Shown: positions 1 through 11,033 of the stretch, piece after piece
Numbering within the stretch: position 1 is the stretch's first letter
Layout: every line of letters starts with the position of its first letter
From: Tenebrio molitor
Lineage: Eukaryota; Arthropoda; Insecta; Coleoptera; Tenebrionidae
Direction of reading: 5' to 3'
DNA length: 64,000 nt
NCBI RefSeq assembly: GCF_963966145.1
Contig: NC_091049.1
Coordinates: forward strand, 19,406,001 to 19,470,000
Notes under the pieces: generated by a model
Databases searched by the model: none
The model's input: only the letters and a program-made list of their open reading frames with translations
Told to the model about the DNA's origin: nothing
Position numbers and translations under genes: made by a program

Positions 1-1253
1 ATTGGATACAAAGTGTCATACTCGGCATTGAAATGTTTACTAAAGGCTTTGTTTGGGTCGGTGCTGTTTACAACAATTTGGAGCGTTAAAGGTTGCAATT
101 TTTTGAAGCTGCCAGATGTTCGGTTTTGCCTTGAAATTTTCTACCTAACTCGGTCTTGACCGGCCGCAGTCCCGTAGCGAAAACTTTTCTAATAATATAA
201 TTTTAAAACATAACGGTAAAAATGAGTTTCGTATTTGGTTTCATAAATGATAGGTAATTGTATAAATTTAGCGCATATAAATGATCGTTGAGAGGGTCAT
301 TTGATGTCATAGTCAATAAAGGTGATTTTTGCAAATCAAGGTAGTGTTGTTCTCTTGTATATTTAGCGATATTAAAGCTGAGAGCAATCCTCCTTATTGA
401 CCAACCGTACTCAGCTTTAGCATTATTTCCAACTTAACCAAATTGTTAATGCGGACCATGTTCGATTTGATTGTTTTGGATTTTTTTTTTGACAAGTTTC
501 AAATTTAAAACTTTACATTTACAACCGGTTGCAATCAGTTAAATATTAAATATGTATGTATTAGCGAAAATCTGCAGCAAGACTTGTCCCACTTTATTTT
601 AAATTTTATCCAAACTGTATTAAATAATAATCAGACATTCCTATTTATCGCAAAAAAGGCTTCTAGAAAGTAGTTGATGTTCGTTAACAACATGACATAA
701 CCTAACTTTATTTTTCAGGATTGAATTTATTTTGAAATGCGTACATACACCGTTAGAACAAAATTTACATAAAGTGCATTTAAAACCGTCACTTTTCTTA
801 AATTTTTATTTCGAGAGTAAGGATGTTTTCTGAATGCAATTAAAACTTGTAATTATCGGAATCTCGACATTGTTGACAGCTCCCAAATTCTCGACATCTA
901 GCTAATTGTCGACGCGTCGACAATAACATTGTCGACACAAATTGTCGACACCGCTCATCCCTGTGCGTCATCAGCGTGTGGCAACTGTTTTAGTCGTCAC
1001 GCGCTGACAACGCACCGTGTGCGTCTAACTCACATTAAATTTGATAAATGAAAAACACGCTTTATCAATAGTTGTTTATTAAGATTTAATACAAAAAAGA
1101 AAGATGATTAGAATGACAGAAAAATTACAATAAAAAACAAAAAATATATCAAATGAGTAAAATAACACTGAAAAATCACAAAAAAAAAACCAAATTGAAA
1201 TAGTAACTGTTGGCAATTATTTTTATCTGTTTATCGAGGAATTCCACCGAAAT
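1..1253. other. Unassigned AT-rich DNA with a TCGAC palindrome cluster
   Basis: No gene or transposon end could be recognised here. The only structure noticed is a cluster of GTCGAC-type sites at about 878-952, including ATTGTCGACGCGTCGACAAT, followed by two more ATTGTCGAC copies. About 20 bases further on are GC-richer repeated words (cgtgtggc, cgcgctgac). Confidence 0.4.
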
Positions 1254-1456
1254 TTAGTTGGTTAAATTTCGATGAAATTCTTCGAAACAGGGTTCTAAGC
1301 AAAAACCAGCTTTGCAGATCTTACACTAGTAAATTGTGTCTTTACGCAACCCTTTTTTGTAACAATTTTTGCAACGTTTCCGCAGTGTTTTACCTTTAGC
1401 ACTAGGCGGATAATGATATGTGTTAGGACTGCTGGAGAATTTTCAACTTGTTTTTC
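1254..1456 (-). pseudogene. piggyBac transposase C-terminal Cys-rich tail (relic)
   Basis: The minus strand encodes a cysteine-rich tail with the order KRCKNCYKKGLRKD, then CKICKAGFCLEPCFEEFHR and a stop at 1256-1254. This spacing of Cys pairs followed by CLEPCFEEFH is the hallmark of the C-terminal zinc-binding domain of piggyBac-like transposases, which helps bind transposon ends. A TAG stop interrupts the domain directly before CKIC, where the family normally has an aromatic residue. Nothing of the catalytic DDD domain is seen upstream, where a Harbinger element begins at about 1460. This is a dead fragment. Confidence 0.75.
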
Positions 1457-2123
1457 TGGGGCCCGTTGCACAATATTTAAGAATTTACAAGTTACAAAAT
1501 ACAAGTTACAAGTTATTAGTTATTAGTACCAATAGATTGTGTTGCACAATTATTTTAGTTATAGTTGTAAATTCTGCTAAATTTTATTAGAAAAAAAAAA
1601 TGAAATTACTAGTGTAGTCAGCTTTGATTTATTTTTACTTGTCACAATCTAATGTTGCGCCTGTCACGTTAAATTTTTGTAATTTAATTTGTTATTTCCA
1701 TAAATCACAAACCAAAATTATAAATGGGGGTAAACGCGATGACCAACGCAAGTTGTTATTATGCATTTTAACCAAAAAAAAATAAATAAATAAAATGCTG
1801 CATCAGTTCTCGGGACAATTCCCCAATCACCCGATTTGGAAGAAATTTTTAATATTTTAAAATAAAACTATTATGTATAAATAAAATATGTAATATCATC
1901 TACAACCCCACATCGTGAAGAAAATTAGCAATTCAATAAAACTTTCTAATTTCCTCTTGAATATTTTCTGCCCATGACACAACACATTAAATAAAGTTCT
2001 ATTCACGACATTTTAACAACATTTTTTTATAACACGACATGGGTACTGTTATTTTTTCACCCCATGCCTATCAGAAATGGTGTGATATTGGCTACCATTC
2101 CAAACCAGTGAAGAGCTATATGT

Positions 2124-2260
2124 AAAGTGGGTACAGGTTGCAAAGACACACTTGTCATTTGCAACAGCACTTTTATGGCATTAGTCATTTGAAATTACTT
2201 ATATGGAAAATATTCAATCCAAACTATGACAAGTGTGTCTTTGCAACCTGTACTCACTTT
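2124..2260. mobile_element. Small inverted-repeat element (MITE) nested in the Harbinger copy
   Basis: Two arms of about 34 bp face each other: AAAGTGGGTACAGGTTGC at 2124 onward and its complement ending at 2260, with one G/A mismatch. The 137-bp unit sits where the Harbinger transposase reading frame would continue, so it inserted after that copy. A target duplication is not clear. Confidence 0.6.
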
Positions 2261-2280
2261 AGGTACATAATTATTGTCTA

Positions 2281-2511
2281 GCAGTAGTAGCTAATAGCCC
2301 CACTTCTTCAACTATTATGTTGAATCCTGTAACCTATTTGTTCTAACAATTTCATTTTTTCTGCGGGCATTCTAAATTGCTCCAAAAACTCTATTCTTAA
2401 TTCAAATGAAAAATTAATTCGAGGGCGAAAAATTTTACCCCTATGCTACCTTATTCGATTTGGAAATGCTTCGTCTTCACTGCTTGATTCATAGAATAAG
2501 TCATCTATCAT
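2281..2511 (-). pseudogene. Harbinger transposase N-terminus (relic)
   Basis: Starting at ATG 2511 the frame reads MIDDLFYESSSEDEAFPNRI, then a TAG, then RGKIFRPRINFSFE, EFLEQFRMPAEK and LLEQIGYRIQHNS followed by TGA. Acidic start, RPRxxF segment, EFxxxFRM and LLExIxxxI are typical of the N-terminal region of HARBI1-like transposases, ahead of the DDE domain. Two in-frame stops and loss of everything after about 75 codons make it non-functional. It is a different lineage from the intact Harbinger transposase at 43547-44861. Confidence 0.65.
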
Positions 2512-2800
2512 TTTGAAGAAAAATATTTCAACTTGTAAATTCGGATATCAATATTTATTAGCGACGTTTTGCTTGTGAAAATTTGACATTAAAAACTACA
2601 AGACTAATATATTAATTGATTTGTGTCTGCTATTGTGCAACAGCTACTAGTAAAATCAGTGTAAAATACACTAATATTTTTCATTTTACAACTTGTAACT
2701 TGAAATTACTAGAGATGAGATTGTGCAACATAATTTTACTAGTTACAAGTTACAAGACTAATATTATTACTAATAAAATTATTGTGCAACGCGGCCCTGG

Positions 2801-3009
2801 TTGTCTTTAAAAATTTTATAATTCCTTCTCAGCTGATGGTTAGCTTTCTCTACAAATTCACAAGATTTTTTCATTGTGTTGTGGATGGCATTTTCGTTTT
2901 TATCCACAACTATTTCTAAAAACGTCTTCAGTTTCACTGCCGATCCCTCTCTTTCGATCCGCATCAGTTCCTTGTGGATTCTGTGCGCTGTCCCTCCTTT
3001 CCTCTTGGT
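2801..3009 (-). other. Unassigned stretch between Harbinger copy and LINE
   Basis: The minus strand is open here (with segments such as KKSCEFVEKANHQLRRNYK) but no family was recognised. It may be the 3' part of the R1-like LINE or older unrelated DNA joined to the piggyBac tail before the Harbinger insertion. Confidence 0.3.
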
Positions 3010-4596
3010 CAACATATCCAGTGCCACTCTGGAGTCCGTTGCTCAGCCATATGTGTCGGGTAGTCATCCTGCAGTCGCAGCCCCTTCCTCTCAACGATCT
3101 CTCCTTGTTCGGTCCTGATGACTCCGATGGCGGTCCTCTCCTCCATGATTAGCAGCCACAAGATAGGCCCCAGACACGATCCCTGTGGGCAACCTCTCGA
3201 CGTCCTGACCGTCACTCCTTCTGAAGTGACGCTGCAATCCTGCAGAAAGTCCGCGATGGCCCGCCCCAGGTCCCCCGGACAGCCGCTTCGCGCGAGCAAC
3301 ATGCCGAGTTGAAGGCGTTCTTGATGTCCAACGCCACCATGATCGCGTGCTTCGACTCTGTCTTCGCCTTCTTGAGACTTTCGACCGCCTTGTCGATTGC
3401 CTCGATCGTCCCCCTGCCTTTTCTGAATCCGAACTGTTTGTCCGATAGCCGTCCTTTCACCTCTAGGTGGTACGTCAGTCTTATTGCCAAGATCTTGTCG
3501 TACACCTTTTCTATCCAGCCGATTTCCGCCTGTTTCCACACTCTTGCGAACCTCCCCTCCTTGAGGCAGCGGTTGAACACCTCAAGCATATCTCTTCCGA
3601 TGGCCTCGAACAAATATTCGAGTCCTGCGGATGGAAAACCATCGATGCCTGGCGCCTTCTTCTTCGGTTTCTCCTGGATGGTCCTCCTGAGTTCCTGTTG
3701 GGTAATCTCTCTGGCCTGGTCGTCGTTCCACTCGGGGCTCTTGGCTCTCGATTCGCGATTCTCGGCCGTATCTGCTCCTGGGTCATCTTCCGGAAAGTAC
3801 TTCCGGATGAGTGCAATCGCGGGTTCCGTCCGGTTTCCGGCCCAGTTCCCTTCGTTGTCCTGGATCGTCGTCCACGGCGTTGCTGCTCCCCTCTTCTTGC
3901 TGGTGATCAGTTTGTACGCAAGACCCCACGGATCCTCCGGACTTCCCAGAGACAGGGCCTCCGGAGCGCCTCGATCTTCGCCTCCTTGATCGCCATCTTG
4001 TAGGCTGCCCTCTCCTTTTTGAAGATTTCTCAGAGCTCCGCTCGGCGCTCCTGGTTTCTTTCTCCCTGCATCTGGCTCCTCGCCTTCCGAACTCCTGCCC
4101 GGATCCGTCTGAGTTTCGCATTCCACCAGACGTTACCAGACGGCGGAAGCCATGTCTTGTCTTCGGCCGTGTCTTCTTCGAAGATCGCCCCTTTCCATTT
4201 GATGGCGGCGTCCCTGAACAGCTGCCAATCTGCCTGGTGCACCATCATGATCCTCTTCATTTCCTTTGGTTGGTCGTTTCCCATCTCTCCGCTGTCAACG
4301 CTGAAAGAGATGCTCCTGTGATCGCTGAGCGTTTCTTCCTCTCTGACTGCCCAGCCTTCCACCCTCGCGTCCCTGGAAAGTGTGATGTCGATCCAGCTCC
4401 TCCTGTTGGCAGTCTCGAACGTCGGGATTGAGTCCCGATCGTTCTCTACCACAAGGTTGGCTGCTTCGACTAGATCGATGATCTGCCGGCCCCTGACGTC
4501 CTCATCTTCTCCCCCAAATGCTGTATGTCTCCCGTTGAGGTCCCCTGCGATGATGGTCGGCTTTCCTCTTCTACTGGCCAGTAGGTTCTCTAACAC
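3010..4596 (-). pseudogene. R1-clade-like LINE ORF2: endonuclease and reverse transcriptase (decayed)
   Basis: In minus-strand order the sequence gives the C-terminal half of an APE-type endonuclease (IIAGDLNGRHTAFGG; SWIDITLSRD; LSDHR), then a reverse transcriptase: APGIDGFPSAGLEYL, FGFRKGRGTIEAID, motif A ALDIKNAFNSA, and motif B RGCPQGSCLGPILWLL in another frame. The endonuclease N-terminus is missing because there is no room between ORF1 and the first residues. The finger segment between RVWKQAEIGWIEK and VYDKIL lacks the usual IPKPGK...YRPI stretch. No YADD or FADD motif C follows motif B. At least two frameshifts are present. GC content is clearly higher than the surroundings, as expected of an R1-like element. 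Non-functional. Confidence 0.8.
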
Positions 4597-4694
4597 TACT
4601 AGAGTCCCTTCTAGCGACCCCTTTAATTCTATCCAGTAGTTCTTGCGTGTTCAGCACCTCGCGGTTCGGGCGATCTTCCACTCGAGTGCCCTCT

Positions 4695-5893
4695 TCAGCG
4701 TGGGTCACTTCTTGTCGTAGGCTCTGTGCCCTGTCTGTTTGCAGTTCCCGATTTCTCTGCCCTGCATTCCTTGATCTTGTGACCCTCCTTGCCGCATTTG
4801 TGGCATTTCGGCTTCTGTTTGCAACTTTTAGCGATGTGTCCCAGGCCGTTGCAGTTGAAGCGAAGACCATGGTCAGCCCCACCACGATCTTGTGCCTCTC
4901 GATGAGGGCTTTGTGGAGTCGTGGTTCCACCGCGAACGTCAGGTTCTCCTTCGGTGACTTTTGACACCGCTTCCTGGCCAGGAACTTTTAGGCCTCCTTG
5001 AATTCTTCCATTGTGCCGGTGCTCTGGATCCAACCGTTCTCCTAGAAAACCTCCTCGACAATCTCCTCCTCTTTCCATCCTGTCTCCAGTCCGGTCAGCG
5101 TGACTGTGGGGTTTAGCTTCTTCTTCAACCCCATCTCGATTCCTTCTGTCGTTTTGAACGCCGTTTCTAGCTTTTTTCGTAGTTCCTCGTTCCTGCTTAC
5201 GAGGACAACTTCTCCTCTTTTCGTGGGGATCACTTGGCTCAGTGGTCGCCCGATTTTCTCGATGTCGAGCTTCCTCACCAGTTTTGCCTTCACCTCCTCC
5301 ACTGACTTTCCTTGCATTTTCACGGTCGTCTCCTCCTTTAGTGGGATGTTCGCTTTCAGCTTTGCAGCGTAAGAGACCGTCTGCCAGCTTCCCTCTTGGG
5401 GGTTTGCCTTCTTTGACTGACCCTCCTTTGTCTTCCTCTCCTCCCCTTTCGAACCTGTTTCTTTCCTCGTTTGAGTTCCTTGGGTCTCTTTTGCCTGCAC
5501 CTCCTTCGGTGTTGCTTTCGCTTGTGGCTGCCCCTTTTCCCTGCGGCCCCTTCCGTCTGCACCCCCTTTGTCTTCCCACTTACCTGGGACTTCGCCCCAT
5601 TCCCGCTCTCTTCCGCCCGCTGGTTTTTGCGCTTGCTGGGCCGCTATCACCTCCAGTAGCAGCTGCATTACGCTCGCTCGGATGGTTCCTGATGCTTCCA
5701 GGATCCTCTTCTGTTCTTCCTTCGTGAAGGAAATTTTCCCCGCTTGCTCCTTCTTGATCGCCTCCGCGATCGTCCCTAGCTCCTTTTCGATCTCCAGGGT
5801 GTGCCCCTTCACCCGATCTGCACTGCTGCCCTCCCTTTCGTCCTATTTTGCTGGCGTCTCCTCCACCACCTCGTTTTCGGTATGGCTGTCCAT
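4695..5893 (-). pseudogene. R1-like LINE ORF1 (gag-like, CCHC zinc knuckles)
   Basis: The likely original start is ATG 5893 (MDSHTENEVVEE), followed 16 codons on by an in-frame TAG. The body is a Lys/Glu/Gln-rich low-complexity domain, then a globular part (SYAAKLK, VKAKLVRKLDIEKIG, VVLVSRNEELRKKL). After a frameshift near 5040 come the zinc knuckles. The first knuckle reads RFNCNGLGHIAKSC with Arg in place of the first Cys; the second, CHKCGKEGHKIKEC, is intact. ORF1 proteins of this type bind LINE RNA. The upstream junction with non-LINE DNA lies at about 5930-5990. Confidence 0.75.
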
Positions 5894-6605
5894 TTTCTTC
5901 TGCCCCGTTTTCCTTTTCTTCCTTTTGTAGTAGTTGTATTAGTTTCTAAAATGTTTCAAAATATATTTGACAGGAAATGTCAAAAGTGATGTTTCCCGTC
6001 AAATTGTTTTAACATATGAGAATGGTTTACCAGAGATGCCGTCCCTATCAGTTTCCAGAAAATGGCCATAATCTTAATATTAGTTGGTTGACATTGCACA
6101 TTGTTACGATTTATTCATTATTATTTACTTATCGAAATAAAGTAATACCTATGTATACAAAAAAACAAATTATTCATTACCAACATATGTATTAATTTCT
6201 GAGTAAAATAAAAAATTAGAAGTAGAAGTATAATATAATACATAGACTTCCTCAAATAAGTATGCATAATTATGTAATGGGTGATCTTAATGTGATGTTA
6301 ATAGACAAGTAAATGTTTATGCTTAAAAATGTTAGAATGAGTCAAATTTTGGATCTACTGCTGAAAATGGAATAACTTTTATTAGATTAAATGAAATTGA
6401 AAATCATAACATAGGTTAGGTACACATTATTTTCTTCTGCGCCAAAATCTTTTAGCACTTTTTGTAAATGCTAACGACCTTACATAGTCTCCGCTATTCG
6501 CATGCCTAAAATCTTTCCCTTTTAGGACTTTATTAATATTATTTTTCTAATTTTGACATATAAAGTGACACTTTTCAAAATTAATTGACGTTTGGAAACG
6601 TCACA
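5894..6605. other. Unassigned AT-rich DNA upstream of the LINE
   Basis: No coding or repeat structure was recognised between the LINE 5' end and the palindromes beside the Crypton gene. Confidence 0.4.
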
Positions 6606-6656
6606 CTTTTCGTAACTGGTTACGAAAAGTAAAATCTTTCCTAACTGGTTAGGAAA
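6606..6656. repeat. Two adjacent TG-centred palindromes (possible recombinase sites)
   Basis: At 6606-6629 arms of 11 bp flank a TG (CTTTTCGTAAC-TG-GTTACGAAAAG). At 6637-6656 arms of 9 bp flank the same TG (TTTCCTAAC-TG-GTTAGGAAA). The 15-bp word TTTCCTAACTGGTTA recurs in the same direction on the other side of the recombinase gene at about 8115-8129. Inverted binding arms around a short core are the general layout of tyrosine-recombinase sites, so these may be element ends; this is inference. Confidence 0.45.
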
Positions 6657-6712
6657 AATTTATTGTATCACCAGTTACAAAAAAAAAAATCAAGAAAAAT
6701 TATAGTGTTTAA

Positions 6713-7810
6713 TTAATTTTGGTAAATATTTATAACGCAATTCTTACAATTACTTATGTTAACTCCTGATGATGAAAGGGAAGTGGTAGTAGAATTCGCC
6801 GATATCTGAGAAACGCAATTTGATGTTTCCCCAAGGATATCGGTGGCAATCTTTTTCTTATTTTCTAATGAATCCTCCACGTAACCTTCTGCTACTGAGT
6901 TGGACTTCCAGCCCCCATGTCTTTTTATTTTCATTATATCAGCTCCAGAGTCCGCCAGCCAAGTGGCCGAAGTTCTTCTGAAGCAGTGGCCAGTAAATAA
7001 GACACAATCTGGTAATCCAATATGTTTGGCAATCATCTTTGGTAGATTACCAATAGTGTTAATTCCAACGGGTTGAATGCTACATTTTCCATTATTATAT
7101 TTAACAAAAAATCGGTTGTGTTTAACATTCGGTGGACGTAAATTAATGTATTTCTTGATTATATCCAGAAAATTTACTCCGTCAATATTTCCCTTTGTAA
7201 TTACAAACTCACGTATAACTTTTGTTTTTGTATTCGGAATATTAACTCGAAAATATGACTGATTGTCCACAATATCTTCGACATGTAGAAAGGTTAACTC
7301 AGATTTACGACATGCACCAGCTATTCCAACGATCATTGCAACCTTAAAAGATAGGTAGTAATAATAAGTATGTAAACAGTTAATTGTGCGATTCGAGTTT
7401 ACCTTTGCCATTAAAAATGTCTTATCATCAGCCTCAATTAAAAACTTGGCGATATTCTGTTTCGACAAGACGTTGGACTTTTTAGCGTGGTAACCGTCTG
7501 ACTGCCGCTTTAAAAATGCCACTAAATTAGTATATTTCTTAATATCAATATTCCTCTTTAGAGATAGTTCGCTTCGCAGCATGGAATAAAGAGTCCACAG
7601 TGTGGAAGCTTTTAGAGTCTTCTTTCCCTCAAAATACGCCAGCAAAATTTTTTCGTTGATGTGCTTTATGTTTTTTCCTTCACACCATTTTTCCAATTTC
7701 TCGTAAGGTAAATCATATTTGGCTTTTGACTTATTCGGGATTACGGACGATATCGCACTTTGTGCGGCCTCTTCTACATCACTTGGTATATCATCTGAAT
7801 CTGAAGACAT
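6713..7810 (-). CDS. Crypton tyrosine recombinase, probably with one intron
   Basis: The minus-strand frame from ATG 7810 is 365 codons and open throughout. It encodes a YR-type recombinase of the Crypton class, which moves DNA by site-specific recombination. Catalytic residues are visible: Arg in GACRKSELTFL, His-x-x-Arg in GHCFRRTSATWL (His275, Arg278), Trp in RHGGWKS (301) and the nucleophile Tyr in AEGYVEDS (310). A 20-codon stretch of unusual composition (positions 7402-7343) begins GTAAAC and ends TTTTAAG between ALMAK-like and VAMIVGI sequence. It is very probably a 60-bp intron, because other Crypton copies in this window carry an AG acceptor at the same place. Spliced product: 345 residues. 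The N-terminal half resembles the SAM-like core-binding domain (SKAKYDLPYEKLEKWC). Confidence 0.85.
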   Translation of the reverse strand: MSSDSDDIPSDVEEAAQSAISSVIPNKSKAKYDLPYEKLEKWCEGKNIKHINEKILLAYFEGKKTLKASTLWTLYSMLRSELSLKRNIDIKKYTNLVAFLKRQSDGYHAKKSNVLSKQNIAKFLIEADDKTFLMAKVNSNRTINCLHTYYYYLSFKVAMIVGIAGACRKSELTFLHVEDIVDNQSYFRVNIPNTKTKVIREFVITKGNIDGVNFLDIIKKYINLRPPNVKHNRFFVKYNNGKCSIQPVGINTIGNLPKMIAKHIGLPDCVLFTGHCFRRTSATWLADSGADIMKIKRHGGWKSNSVAEGYVEDSLENKKKIATDILGETSNCVSQISANSTTTSLSSSGVNISNCKNCVINIYQN

Positions 7811-8016
7811 TTTGGATGTTTCCAGTAAAACTCAGTACAATTATACACAAAACAAATTTGACACTGTCATATTTTTTGTTTTTAAGCAAAATAACCGTGT
7901 CTACTTACCTACTTGATATTTTAACACAATAATAATTTATTATTAATGAAATTCATTACTTCGTTTAACGTTTGAAGAAACTTTTTTTTTGTCAAAATTA
8001 GAAAAAATCTTGTATG

Positions 8017-8133
8017 TAACACGTTAGGAAATGCAATTTTGTGTAACTCGTGTGATTTTGCGGGATCTCGCTGCGCTCGTCCCGCAAATATTCCACTCGT
8101 TACACAGAATAACGCATTTCCTAACTGGTTACA
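8017..8133. repeat. Long hairpin upstream of the Crypton gene
   Basis: The left arm (TGTAACACGTTAGGAAATGC, then TGTGTAACTCGTG, then TTTGCGGGA) pairs with the right arm (TCCCGCAAATATTCCACTCG, TTACACAGAATAACGCATTT, CCTAACTGGTTACAT). The loop is tctcgctgcgctcg. The arms contain the GTTAGGAAA/TTTCCTAAC words also found at 6637-6656. Probably part of the Crypton terminus or a foldback element inserted beside it. Confidence 0.6.
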
Positions 8134-8139
8134 TAAATA

Positions 8140-9380
8140 GCTATAATATAATTATGTAGAATTATATTCACAGTAGTTCTAATGAAAGTATCTACATTTG
8201 TTGTATTATGCTTACTGCAAAATAGGGTGTTTATGTTACAATTGCCGTCTGCCAATGTACGTTGCAATTTATGTTTAATATTGTAACCTGTAATCAATGT
8301 GGGGATGTTACTTAAAATCAAATTGGTACATTGTCTAAAAATTATGGAAAAAGCAGAGGAAGGGTGGGCTAATTTGTACCCTTTAAATTCTCTTTCTCTA
8401 ATTAAAATATTTTCCGGCAAATCGGTGGTTGCACACATGGTTTTCATGCAGCCGCTACATTTACTCTTACTTAATTTTTTTTTTTGCTACGTACCCCGAA
8501 ACATACGCATTCGTATAATTGGCTACAAATGTCGAAGTAGCAGACGTACTAGAAGAAGCAGAAGTTGCTGGAAAAACTGGAGGCTGAACTGCAGGAGAAC
8601 TAAATTCGACACTTCCTTGTTCGGTAAGGAAAGCTCGTAAATTACAAAGAATACCTTCAGATTCGTCTTCTTCACAGTTAGCCCCAATTGATCGGCGAGA
8701 AACTAAATTATTGACCAGGAGGCTCTTGAATGTCGTTATAAAAGCCGAACAATTGGGGTTTGTGTTACGCACTCCGTGACTTCTTATGCAAGAAAAGAAA
8801 TTTTCGATGGGGTCCTGATTAAAATTGCGCATGGCAAATCATTTAAAGCACAACGAAAATAACTTGGAGCGCAAATATATACACGCTCGAATATTATGAG
8901 CCCATTTTTTTATTGATGGCGTTATGAGTTTGCCTCTATCAGACGAATAAAACATACTCTGTAGTACAGGTAGGGAATCTCGCCACACAGTTAAATGATC
9001 CGACGTTTCTGTAACAAGACCGCGCAACTCTTTCCCCGGTTGTCCAGAACTCGCAGAACCGTTTACACTATCGAACAATCGGTCAAAGAACAGGAGGAGA
9101 TCTGCAGTACTGGAGCTAAATACAGTTCATCCGTACTTTCTAGTCGGCGACTGTAGTCAGCATACAAGTTCATTGTGCTCGCATATGTGAAACTAAAAAC
9201 TTGGGTACAATTTTTGACACGCATCTTTTTTATTTTTTCGGGAACAATGTGTTCATCCCCAATTTTTTGGAACTGGCTAAATGCTCCACGATTTTTGTCT
9301 AGCCTGTATAGATCTCTTATGTGAGACCAAATCTTTCAGTTTTGTCCATTTTAACATTGCTGATTTCAAAAGCAATGTAA
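8140..9380 (-). pseudogene. P-element-like transposase, C-terminal half (relic 1)
   Basis: In minus order the frames read DLYRLDKNRGAFSQF and MRVKNCTQVFSFTYASTMN, then FDSVNG and LRGLVTETSDHLTVW, then FNQDPIENFFSCIRSHGVRN with IGANCEEDE, and finally CMKTMC with LIREREFKGYK. This is the order of the C-terminal domains of P-element/THAP9-type transposases: RNase-H end, GTP-binding insertion remains, and the DPxENFF C-terminal domain. Three frameshifts are seen (near 8450 in a poly-T run, near 8835 and near 9080). The THAP DNA-binding domain and first catalytic Asp are absent. Dead copy. Confidence 0.75.
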
Positions 9381-10619
9381 CGTCTTTTTACTGATTAAAT
9401 TAAAGTATATCTTATTTGTTTTTGTCTTTGTATTTTTACCAAGTAAAGATTTATTGGACATGACGTTCATAAATGTGACTTTTGTAATGTAACTAAATTA
9501 AAGGTGCTTTTACAAATGCACAGCTCACTTGATGAACATTTATATGAAATCAATTATACCGTTCGTGTATTATGCTTTCGCTCTTTATGCACCCACATCA
9601 TATGGTATTGCGCCGCGCTCCGCTCTGTTGACGTCCTGAGCTAACAAGCCGAACGCACCTAGTATATACCCCTCTACGAGCTGGACACTGCCAACCACAG
9701 AACTTCAGTAAGTCACAGAACGACTAGTTTCAAATTTTAAAATGACATTTGTGTATCAGTAATTAAATATGTACTTTCTTGTTGACGGTGTTTGTTTTCC
9801 CTACAATTTACGACATTATCATATTTTTCCCCTTTCCCCCTTTTCTTAATTTTCCCACAAATTTTTCCCACGAAATGGGAAATTTCCCACGAGTTGGCAA
9901 CACTGTGCGGAACGCACCGGATGCTTCATGAGCGTACGAGATAGACATGCGCATGACGCACCCGGTGTGTCATGAGCAGCGAACGTGTAAGTTCTAATTT
10001 TTGTCTTTTTAATTTCAATTCCCATTCTTGTTCTTCAAAAATTTTTAAGTTTGTTTAATCAGGCTATTTCCATGTCACATAAAGTTAGTCGTTTGTCCAA
10101 AAGTTGGTTGTACTTTTCAGCAATGTGACTGCTGGTCAACACTGAAATAGCTGGACGCCGCCGGCGCTTGCGTCATAATCGGCCTTGTTGCCTTTATTTT
10201 GGATCTTTAAATTTGTCGATTTTGGACGTCTTAAATCTGTAGGCTTATAATTTTTCCGTTTCGTTTGTGTTTGTAGCATCTTTAACAACAATTTCTGGAG
10301 TTTCCTATAACATACATTTTCAATCGAATATTTATTATTTTAATGAATTCATTAATGTTGAATTTATAATTTGTTCAGCGAAGTAGTCGGAATCGTAATC
10401 GTTTCGCATACCACTCACGGTGGTATGCGAAACGAGAGATGGATTGCTGGGTAGCTGACATTTCAATAGCCATGCTGCTATCTTCTTCGGAGCTTGTAAC
10501 TAAACAAAACAATACCTATCTCTAGAAATAAAACTCATAAAACATAAACCAGTCTTCTTACACTTGAACAAAAAAATGAACCAGCTTATTGCAAATACAT
10601 ACAAAAAATTATAAAAATT
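9381..10619. other. Unassigned region with a short perfect hairpin
   Basis: No gene was recognised. At 10400-10434 a 15-bp perfect stem (CGTTTCGCATACCAC and its complement) surrounds a 4-5 base loop. A GC-richer patch at about 9590-9710 and 9880-9990 has repeated words such as cgcacc and tcatgag but no identifiable frame. Confidence 0.35.
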
Positions 10620-11033
10620 TTACATCAATTTAATTAGATCATCTAGAGGATTCCAGTTATAACAATTGTTGTCTCCTAATATTTGTTTAGTCAGCAATAG
10701 AGCATCAGAAATGGAAACGTCCAATTTATTTCTATATTTTGTTTTCATGGTCGTTAAATGTGAGAATAAGCGCTCTGCTGCTGCACTATTATGAGGCAAA
10801 CAACTTATTGCTTTGAAAAAGTTAATCAAATTTGTAAATAAGCTTTCATCCACATCATTAGTTCTGCTCTCTAAATAATTTATTAATTCATTAAAATCAG
10901 AAATGTTTTCGTTAGGTTTAATATTACTTTTTTTTATTGGTAACCAATTTTGCTCATTTAAAACACGCCTGAGCGTGTTTAAATCGAACTTTAAAAAACG
11001 CTCTTTTCCATGGCAACATCGCGCGTTTTCCAT
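10620..11033 (-). pseudogene. hAT transposase C-terminal dimerisation domain (relic)
   Basis: The frame ends with CLPHNSAAAERLFSHLTTMKT, followed by KYRNKLDVSISDALLL. The AAERxFS motif followed by K(x)RN(R/K)L and ALL is the dimerisation domain at the C-terminus of hAT transposases. Only about 137 codons remain. The upstream catalytic region is missing and a hairpin lies 100 bp upstream. The residual frame is open, so the copy is not very old, but it lacks a promoter and catalytic residues. Confidence 0.75.

Larger units (their letters stand above)
1460..2796 (-). mobile_element. Defective PIF/Harbinger-type DNA transposon
   Basis: The ends are inverted repeats: GGCCCGTTGCACAAT on the left and, read on the minus strand, GGCCGCGTTGCACAAT on the right, each followed by AT-rich words of the ACAAGTTACAAG type. 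CTGG (or TGG) lies on both outer sides and is the probable target duplication. The interior carries the N-terminus of a Harbinger transposase on the minus strand, interrupted by a nested small inverted-repeat element. The catalytic region is absent. The element separates the piggyBac tail from the R1-like LINE remnant. Confidence 0.7.

Noticed and set aside
3309..3989. Long plus-strand frames opposite the LINE (226 and 178 codons)
   Set aside because: They are complementary-strand shadows of the GC-rich R1-like reverse transcriptase and show no family resemblance.
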